Part shown: positions 1 through 9,486 of the stretch, in pieces
Position numbering within the stretch: the stretch's first letter is position 1
Layout: every line of letters begins with the position of its first letter
Origin: Vibrio sp. Of7-15
Lineage (GTDB): Bacteria > Pseudomonadota > Gammaproteobacteria > Enterobacterales > Vibrionaceae
Direction: 5' to 3'
Assembly: GCF_022347565.1 (NCBI RefSeq)
Contig: NZ_JAKRGH010000004.1
Span: 186,001-250,000, forward strand
Length of the DNA: 64,000 bases
Notes under the pieces: model-generated
Databases searched by the model: none
What the model saw: the letters and a program-made list of their open reading frames with translations, nothing else
What the model was told of the DNA's origin: nothing
Program-made: the position numbers and the translations under genes

Positions 1-169
1 TATTTAAATCATAATCAGGGTGATTAGTGCAATTTATATAAATAAAAAAAGAACATAATTTTATTGAAAAAATTCAGATAATAAAAAATCAATTAAGTAT
101 AAAGACTAATATTATTAATAAATAGAATAAGATTTTATTTAAGAAAATTAGAAAAGTTTTCAGGTAGGT

Positions 170-201
170 CCCCTTTCATGTTATGGCTAACTAGAAAGGG
201 G
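170..201. other. hairpin just downstream of the first gene
   Basis: An 8-bp perfect inverted repeat (170-177 and 194-201) with a 16-nt loop lies just past the stop codon of the minus-strand gene at 215-526. There is no clean T-run on the minus-strand exit side, so it is a weak terminator candidate and could equally be a processing or attenuation hairpin between this gene and one to the left of the window. Confidence 0.35.
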
Positions 202-214
202 GAAAAAGGATTTT

Positions 215-526
215 CTACAAAGGGAAATAAGTAGTAACTAATTCTTTTTCAGAATCATTTTCTTTTTTTCTTATTTCACCATCAATATAAGAGTAAATAT
301 GATTTACAATTTGAATTAAATCTTCCTTGTTGATATTTGAGTCATTACTATTAAGGTGACTCACCGCTTGCTCAACATTCATACAGTTATCCAGGCATGC
401 AATTATTGGTAGCAATTCGACAGGTAACAAAATATAGTTATTTTTATCACTTAGTACGATATGATCATTGTTATAAGATATTTCATAGTACGAAAGAAAC
501 TTAACGATTTCTGACCATGTGTACAT
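215..526 (-). CDS. small unknown protein, possible PqqD-like/RRE fold
   Basis: I do not recognise the family. The start was set at the ATG at 526 because an AGGGA ribosome site precedes it; an ATG five codons upstream (541) has weaker support. The protein has about 103 residues, no signal peptide and no membrane helix. Its central part reads as a short beta-hairpin (HIVLSDKNNYILLPVEL), then an amphipathic helix containing ACLDNCMNVEQAVSHL, then a second helix. That pattern loosely resembles the PqqD/RRE winged-helix module that binds RiPP leader peptides. The C-terminus is charged and ends in TTYFPL. It is transcribed towards the window edge, so any partner genes would lie outside to the left. 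The RRE assignment is a low-confidence inference; it could simply be an orphan accessory gene. Confidence 0.6.
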   Translation of the reverse strand: MYTWSEIVKFLSYYEISYNNDHIVLSDKNNYILLPVELLPIIACLDNCMNVEQAVSHLNSNDSNINKEDLIQIVNHIYSYIDGEIRKKENDSEKELVTTYFPL

Positions 527-541
527 TTCATTTCCCTTCAT

Positions 542-1182
542 CTCTAATTTACCAAAACATTTATAATTAAAATTATCTACTGCTAATAGCCCATTTATTC
601 AATACAGGAACCCTACATATCTTATTGAATAAATTAAAAAGGTTACTAGCAAAAACTGAGTGTTGACATTTTTAGTTATTCTCAGTTCCCTCAAGGTATC
701 AATACAGTTAACAATATGGAAAGCATTAACTTACTTGCTATTTCATTCCCTTTAAATAGAGTTAAAACTCAATAGATAACAAAGGGAAATTGATTGAGCA
801 TCAAAATTAACACCCGTTTAAACTTATATTAAACCTATGGCAATGCTATATCCAAAATAAGACAATTTCACAAAAGAACACTGTATAAGTGGATGAACAT
901 CACAATATTTAATCCAATCATAACACTGAATTGAGAAAAACATCTCAAATATACACTGGAGAACATAAATATATATTCAAAAAAAGACCTGTCCAGAGGT
1001 CTAACCAGATTTAGATACTACCTACTACTGGGTATAGAAACGAATGTTCTCAATAAAACCCACAATTAAAAGAGAATAATTATTAATTAGACAATGTCAT
1101 AAAGATAAGCCACCAAACTTCTCCTATTATTATGGATACACTTAATTAATTTCCCTGATATGTTCAACTATAAGAGCATGCT
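542..1182. other. AT-rich intergenic region, no gene seen
   Basis: About 640 bp separates the divergent genes at 526 (minus) and 1183 (plus). All frames are closed by frequent stops and I see no small ORF with a ribosome site. It must hold promoters for both flanking genes, but none stands out enough to place. Confidence 0.5.
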
Positions 1183-2208
1183 ATGCACAATAAGTTAACG
1201 AAAATGGAAACGCCTACAACTCCCCATCGATTTTTCTCCCTTACACACTCACATCTAGCCTCAGGTTACGCGTATCTGGTTCTCGCCTTTTCGTTACTTT
1301 TTTCTTCTACTAATTCAGCAAGCCCCCCAGAGACCTTAGATCCCATAAAAATCACAACGAATGACTGGTCTAGTCAATTGGTTCTTTCCCATATTACTGC
1401 GGGCATTTTTCAATCAATGGGGTATAAAACGGAATTTTTTAGCACCACCACTAACCTTCAATGGGGAAGCTTGTCTCGGGGCATTTCGCATATTCAAGTT
1501 GAAGTCTGGGAAGGGACGATGGGGAAAATGTTTAACCGAATGATAGATTCAGGCAGCCTTATTGATGCAGGAAATCATGATGCCAAAACACGCGAAGAGT
1601 GGTGGTACCCAAAACATGTTGAAAAAGTCTGTCCCGGCTTACCAGACTGGAAAGCATTAAATCAATGCTACGAGTTATTCTTACATCCTGAAACGGCTCC
1701 ATATGGCCGCTATTTAGGAGGCCCATGGGAGAAACCAGATAAAGCACGTATTCGAGCCTTAGGCATGCAATTTCATGTAGTGCGCGTGACTCATTCCGAC
1801 GAGTTGAGAATGGCATTAACAGAAGCTATTGAAACACAAACTCCGATTGTTCTGTTTAATTGGACCCCCAATTGGGTAGAAGCTCAGTACCAAGGCAGCT
1901 TTGTTGAGTTTCCTACCTACTCACCAGAATGTGAAACCAACGCAAGCTGGGGGGTCAACCCACAATTTAACTACGACTGTGGTAACCCCAAAGATGGTTG
2001 GCTAAAAAAAGCAGTATGGGCTAAATTTCCTAAAAAATGGCCATGTGCCTATCGGACTTTAAAAAACATCAATTTTTCCAACGCCATGTTAAGTGAATTG
2101 ACTCTATGGGCAGACATCGATCTACTTAGCTACGAGAATGCGGCACGAAAATGGTTAGAACAAAATAAGTCACTTTGGCAAAGTTGGATCCCTCAACAAT
2201 GCCGATAA
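1183..2208 (+). CDS. orphan glycine betaine-type ABC substrate-binding protein (OpuAC family)
   Basis: This is a predicted periplasmic binding protein of the OpuAC/ProX type, which captures quaternary-amine osmolytes such as glycine betaine, proline betaine or TMAO. The first 45 or so residues hold a hydrophobic export signal ending near STNSAS; the ATG eight codons in (1204) is an alternative start. The mature part begins with a typical DPIKITTNDW strand and is rich in tryptophan, as expected for an aromatic cage (WEGTMG, NWTPNW, ASWGVNP). Two Cys residues, in PECET and YDCGNP, could form a disulfide. No permease or ATPase gene lies nearby, so it must share membrane components encoded elsewhere or act as a sensor partner. 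The ligand cannot be read from the sequence. Confidence 0.85.
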   Translation: MHNKLTKMETPTTPHRFFSLTHSHLASGYAYLVLAFSLLFSSTNSASPPETLDPIKITTNDWSSQLVLSHITAGIFQSMGYKTEFFSTTTNLQWGSLSRGISHIQVEVWEGTMGKMFNRMIDSGSLIDAGNHDAKTREEWWYPKHVEKVCPGLPDWKALNQCYELFLHPETAPYGRYLGGPWEKPDKARIRALGMQFHVVRVTHSDELRMALTEAIETQTPIVLFNWTPNWVEAQYQGSFVEFPTYSPECETNASWGVNPQFNYDCGNPKDGWLKKAVWAKFPKKWPCAYRTLKNINFSNAMLSELTLWADIDLLSYENAARKWLEQNKSLWQSWIPQQCR

Positions 2209-2229
2209 CCAATTGATAAATAGAATATA

Positions 2230-2264
2230 AAAAAGAAGAAAAAGAGCGCCATAATCAGGCGCTC
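2230..2264 (-). terminator. Rho-independent terminator of the alcohol dehydrogenase gene
   Basis: A GC-rich stem GAGCGCC/GGCGCTC (2244-2250 with 2258-2264) is followed on the minus strand by a long T-rich run (complement of 2230-2243). It sits 38 bp past the dehydrogenase stop and also separates it from the convergent binding-protein gene. Confidence 0.8.
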
Positions 2265-2301
2265 ACTTATAAGAACGTAGTGTTAATCAGTACTAATACG
2301 C

Positions 2302-3315
2302 TTATTCCATGCTCATGACCACACGGCCCGTAATTTCGCCTTTTTCCATGTCAGCAAAAATCTCATTAATATCATTCATAGACTTCACATCAATGATCGC
2401 TTTCACTTTTCCTTCAGCGGCAAACTGCAAACATTCTTGCAAATCTTTACGTGTACCAACAATCGATCCAATGATTTTCACACCATTAAGCACCGTATCG
2501 AAAATAGGAATCGGCATCTCTTCTGGCGGCAGTCCTACTAATACGAATGAACCACCGCGCCTTACTGCTCGGTACGACTCTTCAAATGCTGCTTTAGAAA
2601 CAGCAGTACACACCACACCATGAACTCCGCCAACAAGCTCCTGAATTTTTTCCGACGGTTTGTCTTTCATAAAATCAATACAGTGAACAGCCCCAAGCTC
2701 TTTCGCTAAAGCCATTTTATCTTCACCCGTATCCACCGCGACTACATTCATGCCCATCGCGACCGCATATTGGATGGCCAAGTGCCCAAGCCCACCAACA
2801 CCAACAATCGCGACCCATTGGCCAGGCTTAACCGAAGTCACTTTTAGGGCTTTATAGGTGGTAACACCAGCACAGAATAACGGCGCTGCATCTACATAAC
2901 TTAACCCTTCTGGCACTTTTACTACGTACTCACCATGGGCCAAACAGTACTCAGCATAACCACCATCAACAGAATAACCCGCATTGTGTTGATCAAGGCA
3001 TAAGGTCTCTTGCCCTTCAAGACAATAGTCACAATGACCGCATGCAGAATACAGCCACGGAACCCCGACTCTGTCGCCTTGTTTTAAGTGGTGAATTTCC
3101 GAGCCCACAGATACGATTTCCCCAACCCCTTCATGCCCGGGGACAAGAGGCAGTTTAGGCTTAACGGGCCAGTCACCATGGCACGCATGCAAATCAGTAT
3201 GGCAAACACCACAAGCATGTATTTTCACTAGTACATCACGCGCTCCCACCTCTGGCACTGGGATATCTTTAATATCAAGCTTTCCTTTAAATTGACTGAC
3301 AACAGCGGCTTTCAT
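2302..3315 (-). CDS. adhP: zinc-dependent alcohol dehydrogenase, AdhP type
   Basis: A cytoplasmic medium-chain dehydrogenase that oxidises primary alcohols to aldehydes, or the reverse, with NAD. The ATG at 3315 is chosen because AGGAG lies just upstream; it gives 337 residues, the usual AdhP length. Visible motifs are the catalytic-zinc set ([12 protein letters not shown] and a later Cys in FCAG), the structural-zinc lobe with four Cys (CGHCDYC then C), and the NAD-binding GVGGLG turn. It is monocistronic, with its own terminator. A Fur-like palindrome lies 19-37 bp before the start, so iron-linked control is possible. Confidence 0.92.
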   Translation of the reverse strand: MKAAVVSQFKGKLDIKDIPVPEVGARDVLVKIHACGVCHTDLHACHGDWPVKPKLPLVPGHEGVGEIVSVGSEIHHLKQGDRVGVPWLYSACGHCDYCLEGQETLCLDQHNAGYSVDGGYAEYCLAHGEYVVKVPEGLSYVDAAPLFCAGVTTYKALKVTSVKPGQWVAIVGVGGLGHLAIQYAVAMGMNVVAVDTGEDKMALAKELGAVHCIDFMKDKPSEKIQELVGGVHGVVCTAVSKAAFEESYRAVRRGGSFVLVGLPPEEMPIPIFDTVLNGVKIIGSIVGTRKDLQECLQFAAEGKVKAIIDVKSMNDINEIFADMEKGEITGRVVMSME

Positions 3316-3333
3316 GGTGACACTCCTTTCATT

Positions 3334-3352
3334 AATGATAGTAATTATCATT
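3334..3352. promoter_or_regulatory. Fur-box-like palindrome upstream of adhP
   Basis: A perfect 7-5-7 inverted repeat (AATGATA / TATCATT) matches the GATAAT-type Fur recognition pattern. It sits immediately upstream of the adhP ribosome site, where bound repressor would block transcription. This is a sequence match only. Confidence 0.5.
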
Positions 3353-3550
3353 TCCTTTATTTGACCTCACCGCTGTGCGCAAGATCATAAAATCACCATA
3401 AAATTCAAAGCGTTACATTATAACATAACACTAAAGTGGTAACTAAATACAATTAAAGTAGTTGAAAACACTATAAAAAATAAAAATGAGGTTATCAGAC
3501 TTAATTGGCTCACACATTTCACTTCACAGATTTGAAAATACAAACGCAAA

Positions 3551-3570
3551 CGAAAATAATTCTCATTTGT
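3551..3570. promoter_or_regulatory. Fur-box-like site upstream of sitABCD
   Basis: On the minus strand this reads AAATGAGAATTATTTTC, close to the classical Fur-box form AATGAGAATTATT. It lies about 65-80 bp before sitA, in the right place for iron repression of the transporter operon. Confidence 0.6.
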
Positions 3571-3632
3571 ATTGAAGTGGCATTATTTCCTTGATAGTAT
3601 CTTTTCCATCTTAACCATATAGGGAAATATTC

Positions 3633-4532
3633 ATGTCTCGTTTGTTGCGAATTTCAAGCGCATTTCTAGCATTATCACTGTTCTCATTTCAGGCTTTTGC
3701 AGCTCAAGATGGCAAATTTAAACTGATCACTACTTTTACTGTGATTGCTGATATGGCCCAAAATGTCGCTGGTGATGCAGCCATTGTCGAGTCAATCACT
3801 AAACCGAATGCAGAAATTCACAACTACCAACCAACCCCTGGCGATATTTTACGAGCTCAAGATGCAGACTTAATCGTCTATAACGGGCTTAACCTTGAAC
3901 TGTGGTTTAATAAGTTTTTTAAAAACCTACAAAATGTACCAAGCGTTATTGTTACCGAAGGCATTGAGCCTATGGGCATCACACAAGGGCCATATTCTGG
4001 TAAACCCAACCCACATGCTTGGATGTCGGCACAAGATGCCCTGATTTATGTAGAGAATATCCGTAAAGCACTGGTCAAATACGACCCTAAAAATACCGAT
4101 GTGTATAACCAAAATGCGAAACAATATAGCGAAGAAATCGTTGCAACGGTCAAACCATTCCGTGACATGCTAGCGAGCGTTCCACAAGAAAAACGATGGT
4201 TAGTCACCAGCGAGGGCGCATTTAGCTACATGGCGCGCGATCTTGGCTTACAAGAGCTCTACCTATGGCCTATCAATGCCGATGCACAAGGCACTCCTCA
4301 ACAAGTTCGTAACGTTATCGATAAAGTAAGAGCACACAAGATTGAAGCCGTATTCAGTGAAAGTACCATTTCAGCCTCTCCTGCCAAACAAGTGGCGCGT
4401 GAAACAGGCGCAAACTACGCCGGCGTACTTTATGTTGACTCCCTCAGTGCTGAAAATGGCCCAGTTCCGACATACCTAGATCTTTTAAAAGTCACAATGA
4501 AAACAGTAGCGGTAGGACTTTCGAACCAATGA
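3633..4532 (+). CDS. sitA: iron/manganese ABC transporter, periplasmic binding protein (SitA/YfeA)
   Basis: A metal-binding protein of the cluster A-1 (PsaA/SitA/YfeA) family that delivers Fe2+ or Mn2+ to the SitBCD transporter. A Sec signal peptide ends near QAFAAQ. The expected metal ligands are present: His in EIHNYQP, His in NPHAWMS, Glu in FSEST and Asp in YVDSLS. The protein has 299 residues, normal for the family. It is the first gene of a four-gene operon; its stop overlaps the next start by 4 nt (ATGA). The preceding Fur-like site suggests iron repression. Iron versus manganese preference cannot be read here, but a zinc-type His-rich loop is absent. Confidence 0.9.
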   Translation: MSRLLRISSAFLALSLFSFQAFAAQDGKFKLITTFTVIADMAQNVAGDAAIVESITKPNAEIHNYQPTPGDILRAQDADLIVYNGLNLELWFNKFFKNLQNVPSVIVTEGIEPMGITQGPYSGKPNPHAWMSAQDALIYVENIRKALVKYDPKNTDVYNQNAKQYSEEIVATVKPFRDMLASVPQEKRWLVTSEGAFSYMARDLGLQELYLWPINADAQGTPQQVRNVIDKVRAHKIEAVFSESTISASPAKQVARETGANYAGVLYVDSLSAENGPVPTYLDLLKVTMKTVAVGLSNQ

Positions 4533-5383
4533 GTGGATTAGAAGTAAATAACATCAGTGTGACCTATAAAAACGGTCACACTGCCCTAAAAGATGCCAGC
4601 TTTACTCTGCCTAAAGGATCCATCACTGCTTTGGTTGGCATCAATGGCAGTGGTAAATCCACGTTATTTAAATCCATTATGGGCTTTGTTTCTTTAGCGA
4701 AAGGCAGCGTAGAAATTTTAGGGATGCCCGTAAAACAAGCGCTTAAAAAAAACCTTGTTGCTTATGTACCACAAAGTGAAGAGATTGATTGGAACTTCCC
4801 AGTATTAGTTGAAGATGTGGTCATGATGGGACGATATGGCCACATGAACATGCTTAGGATCCCCAAAAAAATTGACCATGACGAAGTAACAGCAGCACTC
4901 GATAGAGTCAATATGGGCGAATTTCGACAACGTCAGATTGGTGAGTTATCAGGAGGGCAAAAAAAGCGAGTGTTTTTGGCTAGAGCACTCGCACAAAAAG
5001 GGCAAGTCATTTTATTAGATGAGCCCTTTACAGGAGTAGACGTCCAAACAGAAGATCAAATCATGGACCTACTCAAAGAGTTAAGAGACGAAGGTAAAGT
5101 GGTACTCGTTTCGACTCACAACCTTGGTAGTGTTCCGGAGTTTTGTGATAGAACGGTCTTAATCAATCGGACTATCTTAGCCTCAGGCACCACAGACGAG
5201 GTCTTCACACAAGAAAACCTGCAACAGGCATTTGGTGGTGTTCTACGTCACTTCATCTTAGCAGGAAAAGATCTGCATGAAGATGATGATGAAAGGCAAG
5301 TCACCGTACTTTCTGATCATGAACGTCCAGTGGTACTGTATGGTGAAGATAACGCCAGACCTGTGTCGAGGGCTGAATCATGA
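4529..5383 (+). CDS. sitB: iron/manganese ABC transporter, ATPase (SitB/YfeB)
   Basis: The ATP-hydrolysing subunit on the cytoplasmic face of the SitABCD importer. It shows Walker A (GINGSGKST), the ABC signature (LSGGQKKR), Walker B (VILLDEP) and a switch His (STHNLG). The C-terminal extension after about residue 240 is acidic (EDDDE) and variable in this family. It is translationally coupled on both sides by ATGA overlaps with sitA and sitC. Confidence 0.92.
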   Translation: MSGLEVNNISVTYKNGHTALKDASFTLPKGSITALVGINGSGKSTLFKSIMGFVSLAKGSVEILGMPVKQALKKNLVAYVPQSEEIDWNFPVLVEDVVMMGRYGHMNMLRIPKKIDHDEVTAALDRVNMGEFRQRQIGELSGGQKKRVFLARALAQKGQVILLDEPFTGVDVQTEDQIMDLLKELRDEGKVVLVSTHNLGSVPEFCDRTVLINRTILASGTTDEVFTQENLQQAFGGVLRHFILAGKDLHEDDDERQVTVLSDHERPVVLYGEDNARPVSRAES

Positions 5384-6243
5384 TAGACAGCCTTTTAATG
5401 CCCTTTGAATACAGCTACATGGTTAATGCCATTTGGGTAAGCGCGTTGGTAGGTGGTGTCTGCGCTTTTTTATCCGCGTATTTAATGCTGAAAGGGTGGT
5501 CGCTGATTGGTGATGCCCTATCACACTCTATTGTGCCCGGTGTTGCTGGCGCGTATATGTTAGGTTTACCTTTTGCTTTTGGTGCATTTCTATCAGGTGG
5601 TCTCGCGGCTACTACGATGCTTTTTTTAAGCCAAAGAACCAAATTAAAAGAAGATGCCATCATCGGCCTGATCTTCACTTCATTTTTTGGCCTTGGTCTG
5701 TTCATGGTGTCACTGTCTCCCACCTCAGTAAACATCCAAACCATTGTGCTTGGTAATGTGTTAGCCATTACACCAACCGACACACTTCAATTGGTTCTCA
5801 TTGGGGGGATCTCATTAGCTATCTTGCTACTGAAATGGAAAGACCTAATGGTGGTCTTTTTTGATGAAAACCACGCCAGAAGCATAGGGCTAAACCCAAA
5901 CCATTTAAAAATTCTCTTTTTTACGTTATTAAGTGCTTCCACCGTGGCTGCACTTCAAACCGTTGGCGCTTTTTTGGTGATTGCCATGGTCGTCACACCT
6001 GGTGCAACAGCCTATTTACTGAGTGATCGTTTTCCTAGAGTTATCATGCTCAGCGTATTCATAGGCGCAGGTACATCTTTCTTAGGAGCCTACCTAAGTT
6101 ATTTTGTTGATGGCGCAACAGGTGGAATCATTGTTGTGTTACAAACACTCACCTTCATTACCGCTTTTGTTTTCGCTCCAAAACACGGCTTGTTAACCGC
6201 AAAACGCAAAGCAAAACAAGCCCTCTCTTTGGCTTCAGATTAA
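5380..6243 (+). CDS. sitC: iron/manganese ABC transporter, permease (SitC/YfeC)
   Basis: An integral inner-membrane permease of the ABC-3 family with about eight hydrophobic helices. It has the family hallmarks [17 protein letters not shown] and [14 protein letters not shown]. It pairs with the next gene product as the transmembrane channel. The start overlaps the sitB stop (ATGA), and 9 nt separate its stop from sitD. Confidence 0.92.
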   Translation: MIDSLLMPFEYSYMVNAIWVSALVGGVCAFLSAYLMLKGWSLIGDALSHSIVPGVAGAYMLGLPFAFGAFLSGGLAATTMLFLSQRTKLKEDAIIGLIFTSFFGLGLFMVSLSPTSVNIQTIVLGNVLAITPTDTLQLVLIGGISLAILLLKWKDLMVVFFDENHARSIGLNPNHLKILFFTLLSASTVAALQTVGAFLVIAMVVTPGATAYLLSDRFPRVIMLSVFIGAGTSFLGAYLSYFVDGATGGIIVVLQTLTFITAFVFAPKHGLLTAKRKAKQALSLASD

Positions 6244-6252
6244 GGAAGCATC

Positions 6253-7149
6253 ATGGAAAATTTACTTAATACTATGCTTCTGCCTTTCGCTTTTCCTTTT
6301 ATGCAACAAGCATTTATTATTGTTTTACTCGTTGCGATTCCAACCGCCCTACTTTCTTGCTTTTTAGTGCTCAAAGGTTGGTCTTTAATGGGAGATGCCA
6401 TCTCTCACTCTGTTTTGCCCGGAGTTGTCTTGGCTTATGTGTTAGCCATTCCCTATGCGGTAGGCGCTTTTGTTGCGGGCATGTTCTGTGCACTCGCTAC
6501 CGGGTACTTAAAAGAAAACAGCCGTATTAAAGAAGATACCGTAATGGGTGTCGTCTTTTCCGGTATGTTTGGGCTTGGTCTTGTCTTAATGACCAAAATA
6601 GAATCTGGCGTGCACCTAGATCATATTCTCTTTGGTGATGTACTAGGAATTGGATGGCAAGACGTACTCGAAACTGGCGCAATAGCACTAGTAGCAACCA
6701 GCTTTATTTTACTAAAAGGCAAAGACTTATTGGTGTTCGTATTTGATCACCAACACGCCAAAGCAATCGGGTTACCTGTTAACTTTCTGCACTATGGGCT
6801 ACTTGCCGTTTTATCGCTTACGATTGTTGGCGCACTGAAAGCAGTCGGTATGATTTTGGTTATCGCGCTACTTATCGCTCCAGGAGCCATTGCCTTTTTA
6901 CTGACCAATAAGTTCCAATCGATGGCGCTCTTATCACTGGCTATTTCAGTGTTAAGCTCATTTTTAGGTGTTTACCTGAGCTTTTTCATCGACAGCGCCC
7001 CAGCTCCAACTATTGTGATGCTCATGACCGTCACCTTTGTGATTGTGTTTTTTTATACCAGCTACAAAGCAAAGCTAACGTCGCTTAAATTAACGGAACA
7101 AGCCAAAACCAGTGATCAAAGAGAGCAAAGGGAGCACGCCATATCTTAA
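6253..7149 (+). CDS. sitD: iron/manganese ABC transporter, permease (SitD/YfeD)
   Basis: The second ABC-3 permease, a paralogue of sitC with the same VLKGWSLMGDAISHSV signature, about eight helices and a hydrophilic C-terminal tail rich in Lys, Glu and Gln. Having two permeases, rather than one used as a homodimer, is characteristic of Sit/Yfe systems and argues against a Znu-type zinc importer. It is the last gene of the operon; a hairpin terminator follows within 40 bp. Confidence 0.92.
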   Translation: MENLLNTMLLPFAFPFMQQAFIIVLLVAIPTALLSCFLVLKGWSLMGDAISHSVLPGVVLAYVLAIPYAVGAFVAGMFCALATGYLKENSRIKEDTVMGVVFSGMFGLGLVLMTKIESGVHLDHILFGDVLGIGWQDVLETGAIALVATSFILLKGKDLLVFVFDHQHAKAIGLPVNFLHYGLLAVLSLTIVGALKAVGMILVIALLIAPGAIAFLLTNKFQSMALLSLAISVLSSFLGVYLSFFIDSAPAPTIVMLMTVTFVIVFFYTSYKAKLTSLKLTEQAKTSDQREQREHAIS

Positions 7150-7179
7150 GGCAGTATCTGCGTTTATTAGGTCATAACC

Positions 7180-7208
7180 AGCCACTTTTATAATAAGTAA
7201 AAGTGGCT
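7180..7208. terminator. bidirectional terminator between sitD and the MFS gene
   Basis: An 11-bp perfect stem (7180-7190 with 7198-7208) with A- and T-rich inner arms sits between the convergent sitD and exporter genes. Its right arm touches the exporter stop codon, so it probably serves both. Confidence 0.7.
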
Positions 7209-8425
7209 TAATTAAAAACTTGGCGCTCCGCTCGCTTTTCTTTCTTTTTCAGCACAGAACTCAGCTTTAATATCAACATTAACGATATTGATACGACCAA
7301 ATAAAACACACCCAAACTTTCCTGATCGGTCACCCAATGCTGAACTAAAAAGCCCCCCAAAATTCCCGAAACGCCCATTTGAACCGAACCAGAAAGTGCC
7401 GATACCGCACCGACTTGTTTAGAATAAGGCGCTAATAACAAACTTAATGCCAATGGAAACGTAATCCCTTGCGCAATAGTCAATAGCGTAAATGCCCCAA
7501 TGAGATTAAACAAAGACATCGGTAAAACCAATAACCAAATACCCGCAAGGGCAGACAGCACAAACGCACCGCTCATTAGCTGCTTAGTCTGAAAACGTTT
7601 ATTTAAGTTGTTTAATAATAAGCTGCCGATCATTAGCCCAGCCGATGGAATGATCATCACCTCGCCGTACTCTGCCGCCGTTAAACCCAGTTCACCTTGT
7701 AGAATAAAAGGGAACAAAGAGACAGAAACCACCGCCGCTAAATAACTGATCCAATTATAACTAGCGTTACATAATAACTGTGGCTGACGCATCAACTTCC
7801 CGTAATCCACCAGTACCTGCCTTGTATTAAATTTACGTACCGCGTAAGGCAGAGTTTCCGGTAAAACAAACCAACCTAAGGTTAAGATAGCCAGTAAATA
7901 CATCAACACAAAGCCAAACACGGCCTGCCAGCCAAAGTGCCAAGTGATCCAACCGCCCACCACTGGCGCTACAATTGGCAATACAGAAGCCGTCACCGAA
8001 ATATAAGACAGCGCTTTGGTTAACGCAGCACCACTGTAACTGTCTCTTAATACACTTCGACCCAATACCGAAGCACTGCCCGCTCCTAGACCTTGCAATA
8101 AACGACCAACCAATAAGGCATGAAAATTATCCGCCAGCAATACACACAACAAGGAGCCAAATAAATATAAGCCTTGACCAAAAATGAACACAGGACGCCG
8201 ACCAATAGCATCAGATAATGGGCCGTAAAAAAGTTGTGAGGCTCCAAAGCCCACTAAAAATAGAGTAACAAGCCCTTGTACCTGATCCTGCCCCACCACT
8301 AAGTCTTGGCTGATCATAGGTAATGCTGGTAAATAAATGCTGACACCCACTTGTCCGGTCGCAATGATCATCATCGCAAGAAACAAAGGGATTTTATTAA
8401 ATGAGTTTTCTTTATCTTCTTTCAT
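7208..8425 (-). CDS. multidrug exporter, MFS Bcr/CflA (EmrD-like) family
   Basis: A proton-driven drug efflux protein of the inner membrane with 12 predicted helices in 405 residues. The N-terminal half shows YLPALPMIS, the MFS loop motif GPLSDAIGRRP and the Bcr/CflA-type LLQGLGAGSASVLGRSVLRD segment. EmrD is the closest E. coli relative I recall by pattern. It is divergent from a LysR regulator with about 90 bp between them. A 6-5-6 inverted repeat overlaps its start region, so control by that regulator is likely. Substrates cannot be read. Confidence 0.85.
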   Translation of the reverse strand: MKEDKENSFNKIPLFLAMMIIATGQVGVSIYLPALPMISQDLVVGQDQVQGLVTLFLVGFGASQLFYGPLSDAIGRRPVFIFGQGLYLFGSLLCVLLADNFHALLVGRLLQGLGAGSASVLGRSVLRDSYSGAALTKALSYISVTASVLPIVAPVVGGWITWHFGWQAVFGFVLMYLLAILTLGWFVLPETLPYAVRKFNTRQVLVDYGKLMRQPQLLCNASYNWISYLAAVVSVSLFPFILQGELGLTAAEYGEVMIIPSAGLMIGSLLLNNLNKRFQTKQLMSGAFVLSALAGIWLLVLPMSLFNLIGAFTLLTIAQGITFPLALSLLLAPYSKQVGAVSALSGSVQMGVSGILGGFLVQHWVTDQESLGVFYLVVSISLMLILKLSSVLKKKEKRAERQVFN

Positions 8426-8427
8426 AC

Positions 8428-8444
8428 TGAATAGTGTATATTCA
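8428..8444. promoter_or_regulatory. LysR-type operator candidate
   Basis: The inverted repeat TGAATA-GTGTA-TATTCA lies in the divergent promoter region just ahead of the exporter start. It has the T-N11-A form of LysR-family boxes. It is the best candidate site for the regulator encoded from 8517. Confidence 0.4.
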
Positions 8445-8516
8445 AGAACAATAAATGATAATCACCCATACAGGAAAAGAATTGCATCCTATTGGGAAAT
8501 AATAAAATAGGAAACG

Positions 8517-9404
8517 ATGATGGATTGGCTGGTTAATGTACGAAGTTACATTCGAGTAGTGGAAGAAGGCAGCTTTACCGCCGCAGCAAGAAAAATGAAC
8601 ACCACTAGCTCGGCACTGAGTAAACGCATTCATTGGTTAGAAGAGCGTGTGGGTGTGCAGCTGCTAAAACGAACCACACGAACCCTTACCCAAACTGAAG
8701 CTGGAGCATTGTTTTATCAGCGGTCAAAAATTCAATTGGATGAATGGCAGTCTTTGGTGGATGAAACGCGATCGGTTGATCAAACCCCAGCAGGGCTGTT
8801 AAAAATAGGCGCAACTCTAGCTGTTGGATCCAAATTTTTAGCCCAATATTTGGATGAATTTTTACGCCGCTACCCACAAATCAAAGTCCAACTCTTAACC
8901 ACCATTCCAGGGCAGCTCCCAGAACTTAGCCTTGATGTGTTCATCAGCCGAGAGTTAGAGCAACTCAACTCCCTTAGCTTTAAAGCCACGCCTCTTTTTC
9001 AGCATCGCTCTGAATTTTTTGCCTCACCCTGCTACTTAAAAAAATATGGCGAGCCAAAGACCGTTGAAGAATTAAGCCAACACAATATGTTGATCTGGGG
9101 TGAACAAACCAGCCGAGACATCATCTTAACCAATGGGCAACGCATTACCATTTCAGGCAACTTCGCCACCACCAACCCAGAAGCCCTTTTCCATAGTGCA
9201 AAATACGGAATGGGTATTTTGCAAGCTGGTAGAGAAATGATCAGAGAAGAAATTGAACGCGGCGGCTTAGTGCAAGTTCTGCCTTCCATCGCTGTAGAAC
9301 AAACCACAGTGTATGCCTACTATCCCAAACTAGACTATGAACATACCCGTACACAGCTGTTCATCAATTATTTAAAAGAACGTTTAAACCTGAATTACGA
9401 ATGA
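8517..9404 (+). CDS. LysR-family transcriptional regulator
   Basis: A DNA-binding regulator with an N-terminal winged helix-turn-helix (EEGSFTAAARKMNTTSSALS, about residues 17-36) and a C-terminal substrate-binding domain. It belongs to the large CrgA/YafC-like subgroup. The start is the first of two adjacent ATGs behind AGGAAAC; the second differs by one codon. Transcribed away from the EmrD-like exporter, it probably controls that gene and itself. The effector is unknown. Confidence 0.9.
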   Translation: MMDWLVNVRSYIRVVEEGSFTAAARKMNTTSSALSKRIHWLEERVGVQLLKRTTRTLTQTEAGALFYQRSKIQLDEWQSLVDETRSVDQTPAGLLKIGATLAVGSKFLAQYLDEFLRRYPQIKVQLLTTIPGQLPELSLDVFISRELEQLNSLSFKATPLFQHRSEFFASPCYLKKYGEPKTVEELSQHNMLIWGEQTSRDIILTNGQRITISGNFATTNPEALFHSAKYGMGILQAGREMIREEIERGGLVQVLPSIAVEQTTVYAYYPKLDYEHTRTQLFINYLKERLNLNYE

Positions 9405-9486
9405 GCAGCTCACTGAATACTCAAGAGGCTATACTCATTGCTAAGTAAACAATTCTTTTAGTCATGAAAATCACTGGAGTAATAAG

